Under the pieces are notes generated by a model. That model was not told the origin of the DNA. It saw only the letters and a program-made list of their open reading frames with translations, and made no database searches. Of a stretch of DNA of 64,000 bases, positions 35,323 to 43,172 are shown in pieces (positions within the stretch are counted from its first letter, which is position 1; each line of letters starts with the position of its first letter). Source of the stretch: Nocardioides luteus. Lineage in GTDB: Bacteria; Actinomycetota; Actinomycetes; Propionibacteriales; Nocardioidaceae. The DNA is taken from the NCBI RefSeq assembly GCF_000960475.2, contig NZ_JZDQ02000033.1, positions 1 to 64,000 on the forward strand, read 5' to 3'. The position numbers and the translations under genes were made by a program.

Positions 35323-36981
35323 GTGGAATCGAATCACGAAGATCCCGAGCTCAAGCTCTCCTTCGATCCGCGGACGATCGAGCATCTCGGATTCAAGATG
35401 TACTCGCGACTGCCCAACGCGGTCGCTGAGCTCGTCGCGAACTCGTACGACGCGGACGCCACCCACGTCGAGGTGGTAGTGGATACCTCAGGAAAACAGT
35501 CGGTCCGCGTCACTGATGACGGACACGGAATGAGCCCACAGGACCTTGCCGATAAGTATCTCCGGATCGGGCGTAATCGTCGCGCCGAAGACATGGGGTA
35601 CTCGGAAAGCGGCAAGAGGCGTGTTGCGGGTCGCAAGGGCCTCGGCAAGCTGGCCCTCTTCGGCATCGGTACGAAGATCACCATCCGAACGAAGCGCGCG
35701 GGCGCGCCGGACTGGAAGGTCGTCACGATGACGTGGGAAGATCTCCGGCACGCCACGGGTGGTGACTACGTTCCCGGCCAGACCTCGGAACCTGCAGCGG
35801 ACCCTGCCATGCACGGTACCGCCATCACCGTCGAGGAGCTCAAGCGCAAGACCCAGGTCGATGTTTCCGAACTCGCCAGTAGCCTCGCGCAGCTCTTCAA
35901 CTACGTCGACGAAGACTTCAAAGTGACGGTCTCGGCCGACAGCAGCAAGCCGATCGCGATCACCAAAGATCTCCGCTATGGCGCCATCGAGGAGGAGAGC
36001 CGATGGAAGGTTCCGTTCGATGTGGCCGGTGCCGGAGAGGCACCAGCAGTCTTCGGTGTCGTGATCGCGGCCAAGAAGCCGCTCAGACAGGAGCTTCGGG
36101 GCCTCACGATCTACGTCAAGGGTCGCCTCGCCAACGACCCTGAGTTCTTCGGCGTCCCCGAGTCTAGCTATGCCTACTCTTACATCACCGGCTACATAGA
36201 GGCCGACTACCTCGACGATCAAGACGAGGACGTCGTCGCGACGGACCGGCGCTCGATTAACTGGGACAGTCCAGAGGCCGCCACGCTTCGGGATTACCTC
36301 GCAGCGGTGTTGCGCGAAGTCGCCCGTCTGCGACGCGGGACTCGGAGGATGGCAAAGGCGAACGAGCTGCGTGAGGATCTCGGCGTCGACGTCGGGCGGT
36401 GGACTGCGACTATCGAGGACAAGACCGCCGCCGACTCCGTTAGACAGGTCCTCGAAGTCGCGGTTTCACCTGACACCGAGCTCTCGCCTGACGATCGAGA
36501 AACACTCGTACACAGTCTGATGGCCATCGCGCCGGAGTATGCAGATATGCACTGGAGATCCCTTCACCCTGATGTTCAGGCGGCGGCTGAAACCCTCTAT
36601 AAGACTGGCCATTACTTCCACGCACTCCTCGAAGCAATCAAGCGGTATGCGAAGGACGTCAGGACCGCCTCTAGTGTTGATCCGGTTGACCTCAGCGCCT
36701 TGCAGGCCGCGTTTGGGAACAGTCCGCCCAAGCTCGATGTGGCCGGTCCGTATCTGCCGTCGACCGTCACCGAGGAGACCGCAGACGGTCTCCGAACTGC
36801 ACAAAGGGTCCTTTCGGAGGGCCTTTGGCGTGGCTTCCGCAATCCCATTGCGCACCAGGACGTCGACGAGCTCGAGAACAAGGACGTCTTTTCCTATCAG
36901 GACTGCCTCGACGCCTTGAGCATCCTCTCCCACCTGCGGCGGCGCGTGGACAAGGCAGCACCACCATCGAGTCAGACATGA
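35323..36981 (+). CDS. GHKL ATPase fused to a TIGR02391/HEPN-type C-terminal domain
   Basis: 552 residues using GTG at 35323; the ribosome binding site is poor, and an upstream ORF extension exists but lacks matching residues. N-terminal MORC/Hsp90-like GHKL ATPase: N box AVAELVANSYDA (33-44), G1 DDGHGM (65-70), G2 GRKGLGKLALFG (103-114). The C-terminal part (about 405-535: HPDVQAAAETLYKTGHYFHA) matches the TIGR02391/Ymh family. It carries RNPIAH (Arg506-His511), the R-x4-H signature of HEPN ribonucleases. Together this suggests an ATP-switched abortive-infection effector. It follows the DISARM-like operon after a short gap and may be a separate unit. Confidence 0.8.
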   Translation: MESNHEDPELKLSFDPRTIEHLGFKMYSRLPNAVAELVANSYDADATHVEVVVDTSGKQSVRVTDDGHGMSPQDLADKYLRIGRNRRAEDMGYSESGKRRVAGRKGLGKLALFGIGTKITIRTKRAGAPDWKVVTMTWEDLRHATGGDYVPGQTSEPAADPAMHGTAITVEELKRKTQVDVSELASSLAQLFNYVDEDFKVTVSADSSKPIAITKDLRYGAIEEESRWKVPFDVAGAGEAPAVFGVVIAAKKPLRQELRGLTIYVKGRLANDPEFFGVPESSYAYSYITGYIEADYLDDQDEDVVATDRRSINWDSPEAATLRDYLAAVLREVARLRRGTRRMAKANELREDLGVDVGRWTATIEDKTAADSVRQVLEVAVSPDTELSPDDRETLVHSLMAIAPEYADMHWRSLHPDVQAAAETLYKTGHYFHALLEAIKRYAKDVRTASSVDPVDLSALQAAFGNSPPKLDVAGPYLPSTVTEETADGLRTAQRVLSEGLWRGFRNPIAHQDVDELENKDVFSYQDCLDALSILSHLRRRVDKAAPPSSQT

Positions 36982-37237
36982 TCGCAAGGTCGTTTCCCCT
37001 TGGCCTCGCGCCAAAGGCGACCGGAGTAAATGCCATCAACGCAACCTGCGAATCGGGAAGCTGGACTTACGTCCGGCCCGTGCCGGCCTCTGCGACGCCA
37101 ACAGCGACACCTCCCTCCATGATCGAGTCGCTCTCGCGCACAGGGCCGCGCGATGGAAATGCTCAAGGCTTGAGCCACGCCGACGCCGACTTGAGGCACC
37201 TGGGAACAGCCTCCCTTGCGGCGCGCAGGGTCCGTGC
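36982..37237. other. Right edge of the defence island, no gene seen
   Basis: A 256-nt stretch between the GHKL-HEPN stop and the AraC-type gene stop (convergent). I find no supported coding frame, tRNA or attachment repeat. It may hold terminators for both genes and the junction back to core sequence. Confidence 0.35.
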
Positions 37238-38158
37238 TCACCACTCCCGACGCCAGCGGTCGGGAGTGGTGCCGTAGCGGGCCTTGAAGCGGCGGACGAG
37301 GTAGCCGGGGTCGGTGAGGCCGGTGCGGGTGGAGATGACGGACAGGGGCAGGTCGGTCTCGCGGAGGAGGCGGCGGGCTTCGGTGAGGCGGCGCTCGGTG
37401 AGCCAGTCGAGGAGAGTGCGGCCGGTGCGTTGGCGGATGACGGTGGTGAGGTGGCCGGGGGTGTAGCCCAAGGATCGGGCGAGGTCGCCGGCGGTGACCT
37501 TGGTGGCGTACGTCCTCTCGATCTCGTCGAAGACGCGGCTGACCAGCGGGTCGGGGGCGATGGGGGCGCTCGGGGCCAGGCGCGCGGAGGCGACCAGGAG
37601 GTTCGTGAGGGTCGCGGTGACGGCGTCGTGGGCGCCGAGGCGGTCGGGGTGGCGTAGCTCCTCAGCCAGATCGGCCAACAGCGCCAGCCAGCGGGGGCGG
37701 TCGGCTTCCGGTACGAGCGCGCGGCGGCCGTCGGCGGCGAAGAGGGCGAGGAGCGGGTGGTGGGTCCAGGTGAGCGGGGAGATGGAGGCGAGGGAGGGGA
37801 TCGCATCGGGGGTGAAGGCCACCGACCAGGCCCGCGCGTGGGTCAGCTCGGCGAGCGACTCGGCGGCGACGACCTCGCCGGGAGCGACCGCGTGGACCTC
37901 GCCGTCCCGCAGCGCCACCTGCCGGCCGTCGAGGCCGACGGCGCCTCCGCCGCGCTCGACGTAGGCCAGCACCCAGAAGTCGTGGGCGTGCCGGTTGTCG
38001 GGAGGCAGGTGCTCGGTGTCGCAGTCGGGGTCGAGGGGTACGACCCTGACGGGAGGTACGCCGGGGCTCTGCTCCCACCGGTAGATCGGAGTGCCGTCGG
38101 CCCGGACCGTACGCACCGAGCGCGACAACGTCGGAGTCGAATCCGAAGAACGTCCCAT
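37238..38158 (-). CDS. AraC-family transcriptional regulator
   Basis: 306 residues from ATG at 38158, preceded by GGAAGGAAG about 9 nt upstream; GTG at 38182 is an alternative. The N-terminal half is a cupin-like sensor (NRHAHDFWVLAYVERGGGAV, LRDGEVHAVAPGEVV). The C-terminal half has two helix-turn-helix units (TAGDLARSLGYTPGHLTTVI and PLSVISTRTGLTDPGYLVRR) with the ending FKARYGTTPDRWRREW. It is divergent from the methyltransferase gene, 53 nt apart, so it probably regulates that gene. Confidence 0.88.
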   Translation of the reverse strand: MGRSSDSTPTLSRSVRTVRADGTPIYRWEQSPGVPPVRVVPLDPDCDTEHLPPDNRHAHDFWVLAYVERGGGAVGLDGRQVALRDGEVHAVAPGEVVAAESLAELTHARAWSVAFTPDAIPSLASISPLTWTHHPLLALFAADGRRALVPEADRPRWLALLADLAEELRHPDRLGAHDAVTATLTNLLVASARLAPSAPIAPDPLVSRVFDEIERTYATKVTAGDLARSLGYTPGHLTTVIRQRTGRTLLDWLTERRLTEARRLLRETDLPLSVISTRTGLTDPGYLVRRFKARYGTTPDRWRREW

Positions 38159-38211
38159 CGCCACCGACTTCCTTCCCACCACAGATCCGCAGAATGTCCC
38201 ATCGTGGAACC

Positions 38212-38892
38212 ATGACCACCATACAGATCATCGACGGCCGCGCCGAGAGCGATCAGGGCCGCGACTTCCTCCCCGGCATGGGTCGCGCCTGGCTCCTCCC
38301 CCTCTACGACCTCTTCACCCGGTTCGCCCGCGTCCGCGCTCTCCACGAGCGGACGGTCGAGCTCGCCGGCATCCAGCCCGGCCAGAGCGTCCTCGACGTC
38401 GGCTGCGGCACCGCCAACCTCTCCTTCTCGGTGCTCCGCGCCGTACCCGGGGCCGTCGTCACCGGGCACGACCCCGATGCCGGCGCGCTGCGGATCGCTG
38501 CCCGGAAGGCGGGTCGGCGAGGCGTACGCCTCTCGCTGGTGCAGGGGTACGCCGACCGGTTGCTGCCCGAGGACGGCAGCGTCGACCACGTCGTCTCCTC
38601 GCTCGCGCTGCACCATGTCGACGACGCCGGGCGCGAGGGGTTCGGGCGCGAGGCGTACCGGGTGCTCAAGCCGGGCGGGCGGGTGACCATCGTCGACTTC
38701 GGCGCCTCCGACCACGGACACGGAGGCGGCCACGAGGGCCACCGGCACCGCGGCATCAACGCCCACACCGAGCGCAACCTCGACAACGGGATCGTCACCC
38801 TGCTGACCGACGCCGGCTTCACCGACGCCCGCGAGATCGACCACATCGAGCACCGGTTCGGGCCGATCACGATCGTGCAGGCGACCCGCTGA
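38212..38892 (+). CDS. Class I SAM-dependent methyltransferase
   Basis: 226 residues; ATG at 38212. AdoMet motif I is VLDVGCGTANLSFSVLRAVP, followed by acidic motif GHDPDAG, motif post-II DHVVSSLALHHVDD and EAYRVLKPGGRVTIVDFG. This is the UbiE/Coq5-like small-molecule methyltransferase pattern. A His-rich stretch (DHGHGGGHEGHRHRG) near residue 165-180 is unusual and might bind metal. Substrate unknown. Transcribed divergently from the AraC regulator. Confidence 0.85.
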   Translation: MTTIQIIDGRAESDQGRDFLPGMGRAWLLPLYDLFTRFARVRALHERTVELAGIQPGQSVLDVGCGTANLSFSVLRAVPGAVVTGHDPDAGALRIAARKAGRRGVRLSLVQGYADRLLPEDGSVDHVVSSLALHHVDDAGREGFGREAYRVLKPGGRVTIVDFGASDHGHGGGHEGHRHRGINAHTERNLDNGIVTLLTDAGFTDAREIDHIEHRFGPITIVQATR

Positions 38893-38940
38893 CGTACCTC
38901 GGTGTTAGACCCGCGCGGCACGGGCGGGCAGGCTGGCCCC

Positions 38941-40707
38941 ATGTACTTCATCGGAGTCGACCTCGCCTGGGGCGTGCGCAGGCCCACCGGCCTGGCCGTC
39001 CTGGACGAGGAGGGCCGGCTCGTCCACGTCTCGGCCGCCCGGACAGACGACGAGATCGTCGCCGCCCTGGAGCCGTACGTCGACAGCGACTGCCTGGTCG
39101 CGATCGACGCTCCCCTGATCGTCACCAACCCCACCGGGAACCGGCCGGCCGAGGCGGCGCTCAACAGGGACTTCGCGCGCTTCGACGCGGGCGCGCACCC
39201 CACCAACACGAGCAAGCCGGAGTTCAGCGAGCAGCCGCGCGGTGCCCGGATCGCGGCTCGGCTCGGGCTCGACATGAATCCCCGCTCGGGCCGCCGGCGC
39301 CGGGCGATCGAGGTCTACCCGCACCCCGCGACGGTCGCGCTCTTCCGGCTGGGCCGGACGCTGAAGTACAAGCACAAGTCAGGGCGCGAGATCGACCAGC
39401 TCCGTGCCGAGCTGCTCGTGCTGCTCGGCCTGCTCGAGGGTCTCCAGACCTCCGAGCCGCCGCTGCTGCTCGACGACCCGGCGTGGCTCGCCCTTCGCAC
39501 CGCCGCCGAGAACGCCGTACGCAAGAGCGAGCTGCGCGCGGTCGAGGACCAGGTCGACGCGGTGCTGTGCGCCTACATCGGCCTGTTCGCGACCCGAGCA
39601 CCGGAGCGGACCACGACCTACGGCGACTTCGCAACCGGCTACATCGTCACCCCGACGCTGCCCGACGACCTCCGCCCCACCCCGCGCGGGCAGCGCGGGC
39701 AGGCCGGGGCGACGGTCCACGACCCCGGGACCGCGGTCCGTGAGTACGCCGCGATCCAGCCGACGCTGCAGGAGGCCGCCGACCAGTATGTCCAGCTGGT
39801 GACCTCGATCCTCGACGAGGCGGGCATCAACTACCTCACCGTGACGTCGCGCGCGAAGTCGGTCGCGTCGTTCGCGGCCAAGGCGGCCCGCACCGTCGAC
39901 GGGCGGCCGGTCTACCCCGACCCGCTCCGCGACATCACCGACCAGATCGGGCTGCGGGTGATCACCTACGTCCACAGCGACGTCCAGGCCGTCGCCGAGC
40001 TCCTCGACGACCAGGTGGTGGTCCACGACGACCGCGACATGGGCGAGGAGACCGCGAGCGAGGGCCGGTTCGGCTACGCCAGCCGCCACCTGCTGGTCAG
40101 TCTCGACCCCGCGCGCGAGGGGCAGGCGGCGTACGAGCTGTTGCGGGGCCGCCAGGCGCAGATTCAGATCCGCACCGTGCTGCAGCACGCCTGGGCCGAG
40201 TTCGAGCACGACATCCGCTACAAGGGCACGATCCCCAGCGAGCACGTACCCGACTTCGACCGCCGGTTCACGCTCGCCGCCGGGCTGCTCGAGCTCGCCG
40301 ACCGCGAGTTCTCCACGATCAGGGACCGGCTGCGACAGGGCGTGACCGGCGCCAGCACCGAGGCCGTCGACGACGACCCGCGGATCAGCGCCCGTGAGCT
40401 GGCGGCGTTCCTCGCCGGGCAGTACGCCGACGCCGGCTGGTCGCGCACCGACCACTACGGCTGGATCTCCGGCGTCATCCTCGAGCTCGGCATTACCTCG
40501 CTGACCGAGCTCGGCGACGCGTTGCGCTCGGTGGACGAGGACACCCTGATGGCACGGATGGACTACCGCTATCCGCCGGGCGCCGTGCGGCGCCTCGACG
40601 ACGCGCTGCTGTGGGTCTACGGCGACGCGTACGTCGGGCTGCGCGCCAACGCGCACCGGGTGCCGGCCCTGCGGGCCCGGCTCGCCAAGATGCACGACGC
40701 CGACTGA
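38941..40707 (+). CDS. DUF429 domain fused to a RelA/SpoT-type (p)ppGpp synthetase domain
   Basis: 588 residues; ATG at 38941. Residues 3-240 are DUF429 (YFIGVDLAWG, VAIDAPLIVTNPTGNRPAE, RRRRAIEVYPHPATVALF), a predicted RNase H-fold nuclease-like family. After a short linker (about 245-265), residues 270-460 are a RelA/SpoT synthetase domain: SRAKSVASFAAKAAR, DPLRDITDQIGLRVITYV, RFGYASRHLLV, QIQIRTVLQHAWAEFEHDI. No HD hydrolase, TGS or ACT domain, so it would act like a small alarmone synthetase in the cytosol. Fusion with DUF429 is in one uninterrupted frame. A role in stress or defence signalling is inference. Confidence 0.85.
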   Translation: MYFIGVDLAWGVRRPTGLAVLDEEGRLVHVSAARTDDEIVAALEPYVDSDCLVAIDAPLIVTNPTGNRPAEAALNRDFARFDAGAHPTNTSKPEFSEQPRGARIAARLGLDMNPRSGRRRRAIEVYPHPATVALFRLGRTLKYKHKSGREIDQLRAELLVLLGLLEGLQTSEPPLLLDDPAWLALRTAAENAVRKSELRAVEDQVDAVLCAYIGLFATRAPERTTTYGDFATGYIVTPTLPDDLRPTPRGQRGQAGATVHDPGTAVREYAAIQPTLQEAADQYVQLVTSILDEAGINYLTVTSRAKSVASFAAKAARTVDGRPVYPDPLRDITDQIGLRVITYVHSDVQAVAELLDDQVVVHDDRDMGEETASEGRFGYASRHLLVSLDPAREGQAAYELLRGRQAQIQIRTVLQHAWAEFEHDIRYKGTIPSEHVPDFDRRFTLAAGLLELADREFSTIRDRLRQGVTGASTEAVDDDPRISARELAAFLAGQYADAGWSRTDHYGWISGVILELGITSLTELGDALRSVDEDTLMARMDYRYPPGAVRRLDDALLWVYGDAYVGLRANAHRVPALRARLAKMHDAD

Positions 40708-40756
40708 GCCGGTCGTTCGGGTCGCTCGCTGATGTCCGATCGCGGGCCTGACCACG

Positions 40757-40827
40757 TGTAACACGCTGTTCGTAGGACTATCCGGTCGTTCTGATAGGGC
40801 GAGTAGTCCTACGAACAGCGTGTTACA
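40757..40827. terminator. Perfect 24-bp inverted repeat
   Basis: Arms 40757-40780 and 40804-40827 are perfect complements (left arm begins TGTAACACGCTGTTCG) with a 23-nt loop. It starts about 50 nt after the DUF429-RelA/SpoT stop and ends just before the -35 of the SigK-type promoter, so it insulates that module. There is no U-tract. Confidence 0.7.
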
Positions 40828-40831
40828 GGCG

Positions 40832-40858
40832 AAATCCGTTCGGCTTCCCGGCGCGAAT
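40832..40858 (+). promoter_or_regulatory. Predicted SigK-type ECF promoter, oxidoreductase gene
   Basis: AAATCC at 40832-40837, then exactly 16 nt, then CGAA at 40854-40857. The same layout lies upstream of the fasciclin gene. It resembles the mycobacterial SigK consensus (CCATCC, about 16-17 nt, CCGAAT). A start point about 7 nt downstream of the -10 would be at or next to the ATG (40866), implying a leaderless or nearly leaderless mRNA. Confidence 0.65.
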
Positions 40859-40865
40859 CCCCGCC

Positions 40866-42404
40866 ATGAGACGCCTGGATCGCCACACCTTCGCCCATGC
40901 CGCCGTCGGCGTGCTCGCCGGGGTGACCGGAATGTCCGTCGCGCATCTGACCGCGGCGCTGCTCACCCCGGCCTCCTCACCCGCGCTCGCCGTCAGTACC
41001 GCGGTCATCGACGCCACGCCCACCCCGGTCAAGGAGTGGGCGGTGCGCGAGCTCGGCAGCGCGGACAAGCCGATCCTGATCGGCAGCGTGCTGCTGGTCA
41101 CGATCGCGTTCGCCGCCGCGATCGGGGTGGTCGCCCGGAGACGTCTGTGGCTCGGCGCCGGCCTCATCGCCGGGCTGGTCCTGCTCGCCGGGGCCGCCGT
41201 GGTCCGCCTGCCGTTCTTCCGGGTCACCGACCTCGTGCCCACGCTGGTGGCGCTGGTCCTCGGCCCCGCCGTGCTGGTCCTGCTGACCCGCGCCCTGACC
41301 GCGGAACGCACACCAGCCCACAGGCAGGACGCCCCGAGCGAGGGCGCCGCCACCCGCCGCAGCGTGCTGATCGGGTTCGGGGCGCTGGCCCTCGTCTCCG
41401 CCGCGGCGGCGACCGGCGGACAGCTGATCGTGCGTGGCCGCACCGCGCTCGCCGACATCATGCTGCCGCGGGTCCGCGACCCGTTGCCCGCGCTCCCGGC
41501 AGGACTGGAGGAGACACACCAGGGCATCTCCCGGTTCGTCACCCGCAACCGCGACTTCTACCGCGTCGACACCAAGCTGGCGGTCCCGATCGTCGACCAG
41601 AACAGCTGGTCGCTGACCATCGACGGCGACGTCGAACGCGAGCTGACCTTCAGCTACGACGACCTGCGTCAGCGGGAGAACGTCGAGCACGACATCACCC
41701 TGACCTGCGTCTCCAACGAGGTGGGCGGCAAGCTCGTCGGCGCGGCACGCTGGACCGGCGTACCTCTGCAGGACCTGCTCGAGGAGGCCGGCGTCGGCAA
41801 GGACGCCGACCAGATCCTCTCGACCGACGTCGAGGGCTTCACGATCAGTACGCCGCTCGAGGCTGCCCTCGACGGCCGCAACGCGATGGTCGCGCTCGGC
41901 ATGAACGGCGAGGTCCTCCCCCGCAAGCACGGCTTCCCGGCCAGGCTGGTGGTGCCCGGCCTCTACGGGTACGTCGGTGCCACCAAGTGGGTCACCAGGC
42001 TGACCCTGACCCGCTACGACAAGGCGACTGCCTACTGGACCGACCGCGACTGGGCCATCGATGCCCCGATCAAGCTGTCCAGCCGGATCGACACGCCCCG
42101 GCCGCTCAGCAACATCTCGGCCGGCCGCACCGTCATCGGCGGCGTCGCCTGGGCCCAGCACCACGGCGTCGCGAAGGTCGACGTACGCATCGACGGCGGC
42201 CGCTGGCAGCCGGCCGAGCTCGGCCCGGACGCCGGGATCGACTACTGGCGCCAGTGGTTCCTGCCGTGGGACGCCGAGCCCGGCAGCCATCAGCTGGCCG
42301 TGCGGGTCACCGACCGCGACGGCACCGTGCAGAGCGACGAGCGGGCCACCCCGTTCCCCGACGGGTCGAGCGGCATCCAGGAAATCGTCGTCACGGTCGC
42401 CTGA
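40866..42404 (+). CDS. Membrane-bound molybdopterin-dependent oxidoreductase, sulfite oxidase family
   Basis: 512 residues. Five predicted membrane helices lie in residues 1-190 (HTFAHAAVGVLAGVTG through RSVLIGFGALALVSAAAATG). The catalytic sulfite oxidase-type Moco domain follows (NRDFYRVDTKLAVPIVDQNS; DITLTCVSNEVGGKLVGAA with the Mo-ligand Cys; RLVVPGLYGYVGATKWVTRL) and an Ig-like dimerisation domain (VDVRIDGGRWQPAELG). Substrate is unknown; the active domain probably faces outside. First gene of the SigK module, upstream of the fasciclin lipoprotein, sigK and rskA. Confidence 0.9.
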   Translation: MRRLDRHTFAHAAVGVLAGVTGMSVAHLTAALLTPASSPALAVSTAVIDATPTPVKEWAVRELGSADKPILIGSVLLVTIAFAAAIGVVARRRLWLGAGLIAGLVLLAGAAVVRLPFFRVTDLVPTLVALVLGPAVLVLLTRALTAERTPAHRQDAPSEGAATRRSVLIGFGALALVSAAAATGGQLIVRGRTALADIMLPRVRDPLPALPAGLEETHQGISRFVTRNRDFYRVDTKLAVPIVDQNSWSLTIDGDVERELTFSYDDLRQRENVEHDITLTCVSNEVGGKLVGAARWTGVPLQDLLEEAGVGKDADQILSTDVEGFTISTPLEAALDGRNAMVALGMNGEVLPRKHGFPARLVVPGLYGYVGATKWVTRLTLTRYDKATAYWTDRDWAIDAPIKLSSRIDTPRPLSNISAGRTVIGGVAWAQHHGVAKVDVRIDGGRWQPAELGPDAGIDYWRQWFLPWDAEPGSHQLAVRVTDRDGTVQSDERATPFPDGSSGIQEIVVTVA

Positions 42405-42414
42405 GAAAAAGACG

Positions 42415-42441
42415 AAATCCGATCCGTCCGCCGTGCCGAAG
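42415..42441 (+). promoter_or_regulatory. Predicted SigK-type ECF promoter, fasciclin gene
   Basis: AAATCC at 42415-42420, 16 nt, CGAA at 42437-42440. Same elements and identical spacing as at 40832. Predicted start point about 42448, leaving a leader of about 37 nt with its own ribosome binding site before ATG 42485. Confidence 0.65.
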
Positions 42442-42484
42442 CCCTCATGACAGCAACGCAGAACCTCCCTCGAAAGGCCCTTCC

Positions 42485-43135
42485 ATGAAGATCAACACGA
42501 TCACCCGCACCGGCAGCGCGGCCGCCACCCTGGCCCTCCTGCTGGGACTCGGCCTCTCGGCATGTGGGTCCGAGGACACCGACGCCGCGAAGGACAGCGG
42601 CTCCAAGACCGACGAGACCTCCGAGTCGATGCCCGCCGAGACCGACGAGGCCGACGACGCCGGCGCCCAGACCTTCGGCGAAGGCTGCAAGCTCATCCCC
42701 GCCGACGGTGCCGGCTCGTTCAACGGCATGTCGACCGCACCGGTCGCCTCCGCCGCGAGCGCCAACCCGCTGCTCAAGACGCTGGTCGCGGCCGTCGGCC
42801 AGGCCAAGCTCGTCGACACCCTCAACAGCGCCGACGCGCTGACCGTCTTCGCCCCGACCGACGACGCCTTCAAGAAGATCCCGAAGGCCGACCTGGACGC
42901 CGTGATGGCCGACAAGGCCACGCTCACCAAGGTCCTCACCCACCACGTCGTGGCCGGACAGCTCAGCCCCGACGAGGTCGCCGGTGAGCACGAGACCCTG
43001 GCCGGTGACAAGATCAACGTCAAGGGCTCTGGCGAGAACTTCACCGTGGGCAAGGAGAACGCCAAGGTGCTGTGCGGCAACATCCCGACCGCCAACGCCA
43101 CGGTGTACGTCGTCGACACCGTCCTGATGCCCTGA
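42485..43135 (+). CDS. Fasciclin-domain lipoprotein (MPT70/MPT83-like)
   Basis: 216 residues. Lipoprotein signal with lipobox LSACG, an acidic Ser/Thr/Glu-rich linker (about 28-65), then one fasciclin (FAS1) domain: LTVFAPTDDAFKKIP, LTKVLTHHVVAGQLSP and VYVVDTVLMP. Predicted to be anchored on the outer face of the membrane, with an adhesion or matrix role. In Mycobacterium tuberculosis the fasciclin proteins MPT70/MPT83 are SigK targets, matching the sigK gene next door and the promoter upstream. Confidence 0.9.
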   Translation: MKINTITRTGSAAATLALLLGLGLSACGSEDTDAAKDSGSKTDETSESMPAETDEADDAGAQTFGEGCKLIPADGAGSFNGMSTAPVASAASANPLLKTLVAAVGQAKLVDTLNSADALTVFAPTDDAFKKIPKADLDAVMADKATLTKVLTHHVVAGQLSPDEVAGEHETLAGDKINVKGSGENFTVGKENAKVLCGNIPTANATVYVVDTVLMP

Positions 43136-43172
43136 TCGGGACATCGGACCGGATATCCGCAAGGATCGACAC

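Noticed and set aside
40820..43135. Long alternative frame over the oxidoreductase gene
   Set aside because: Only its last part (fasciclin lipoprotein from 42485) is real; the earlier part is an out-of-frame reading of the oxidoreductase.
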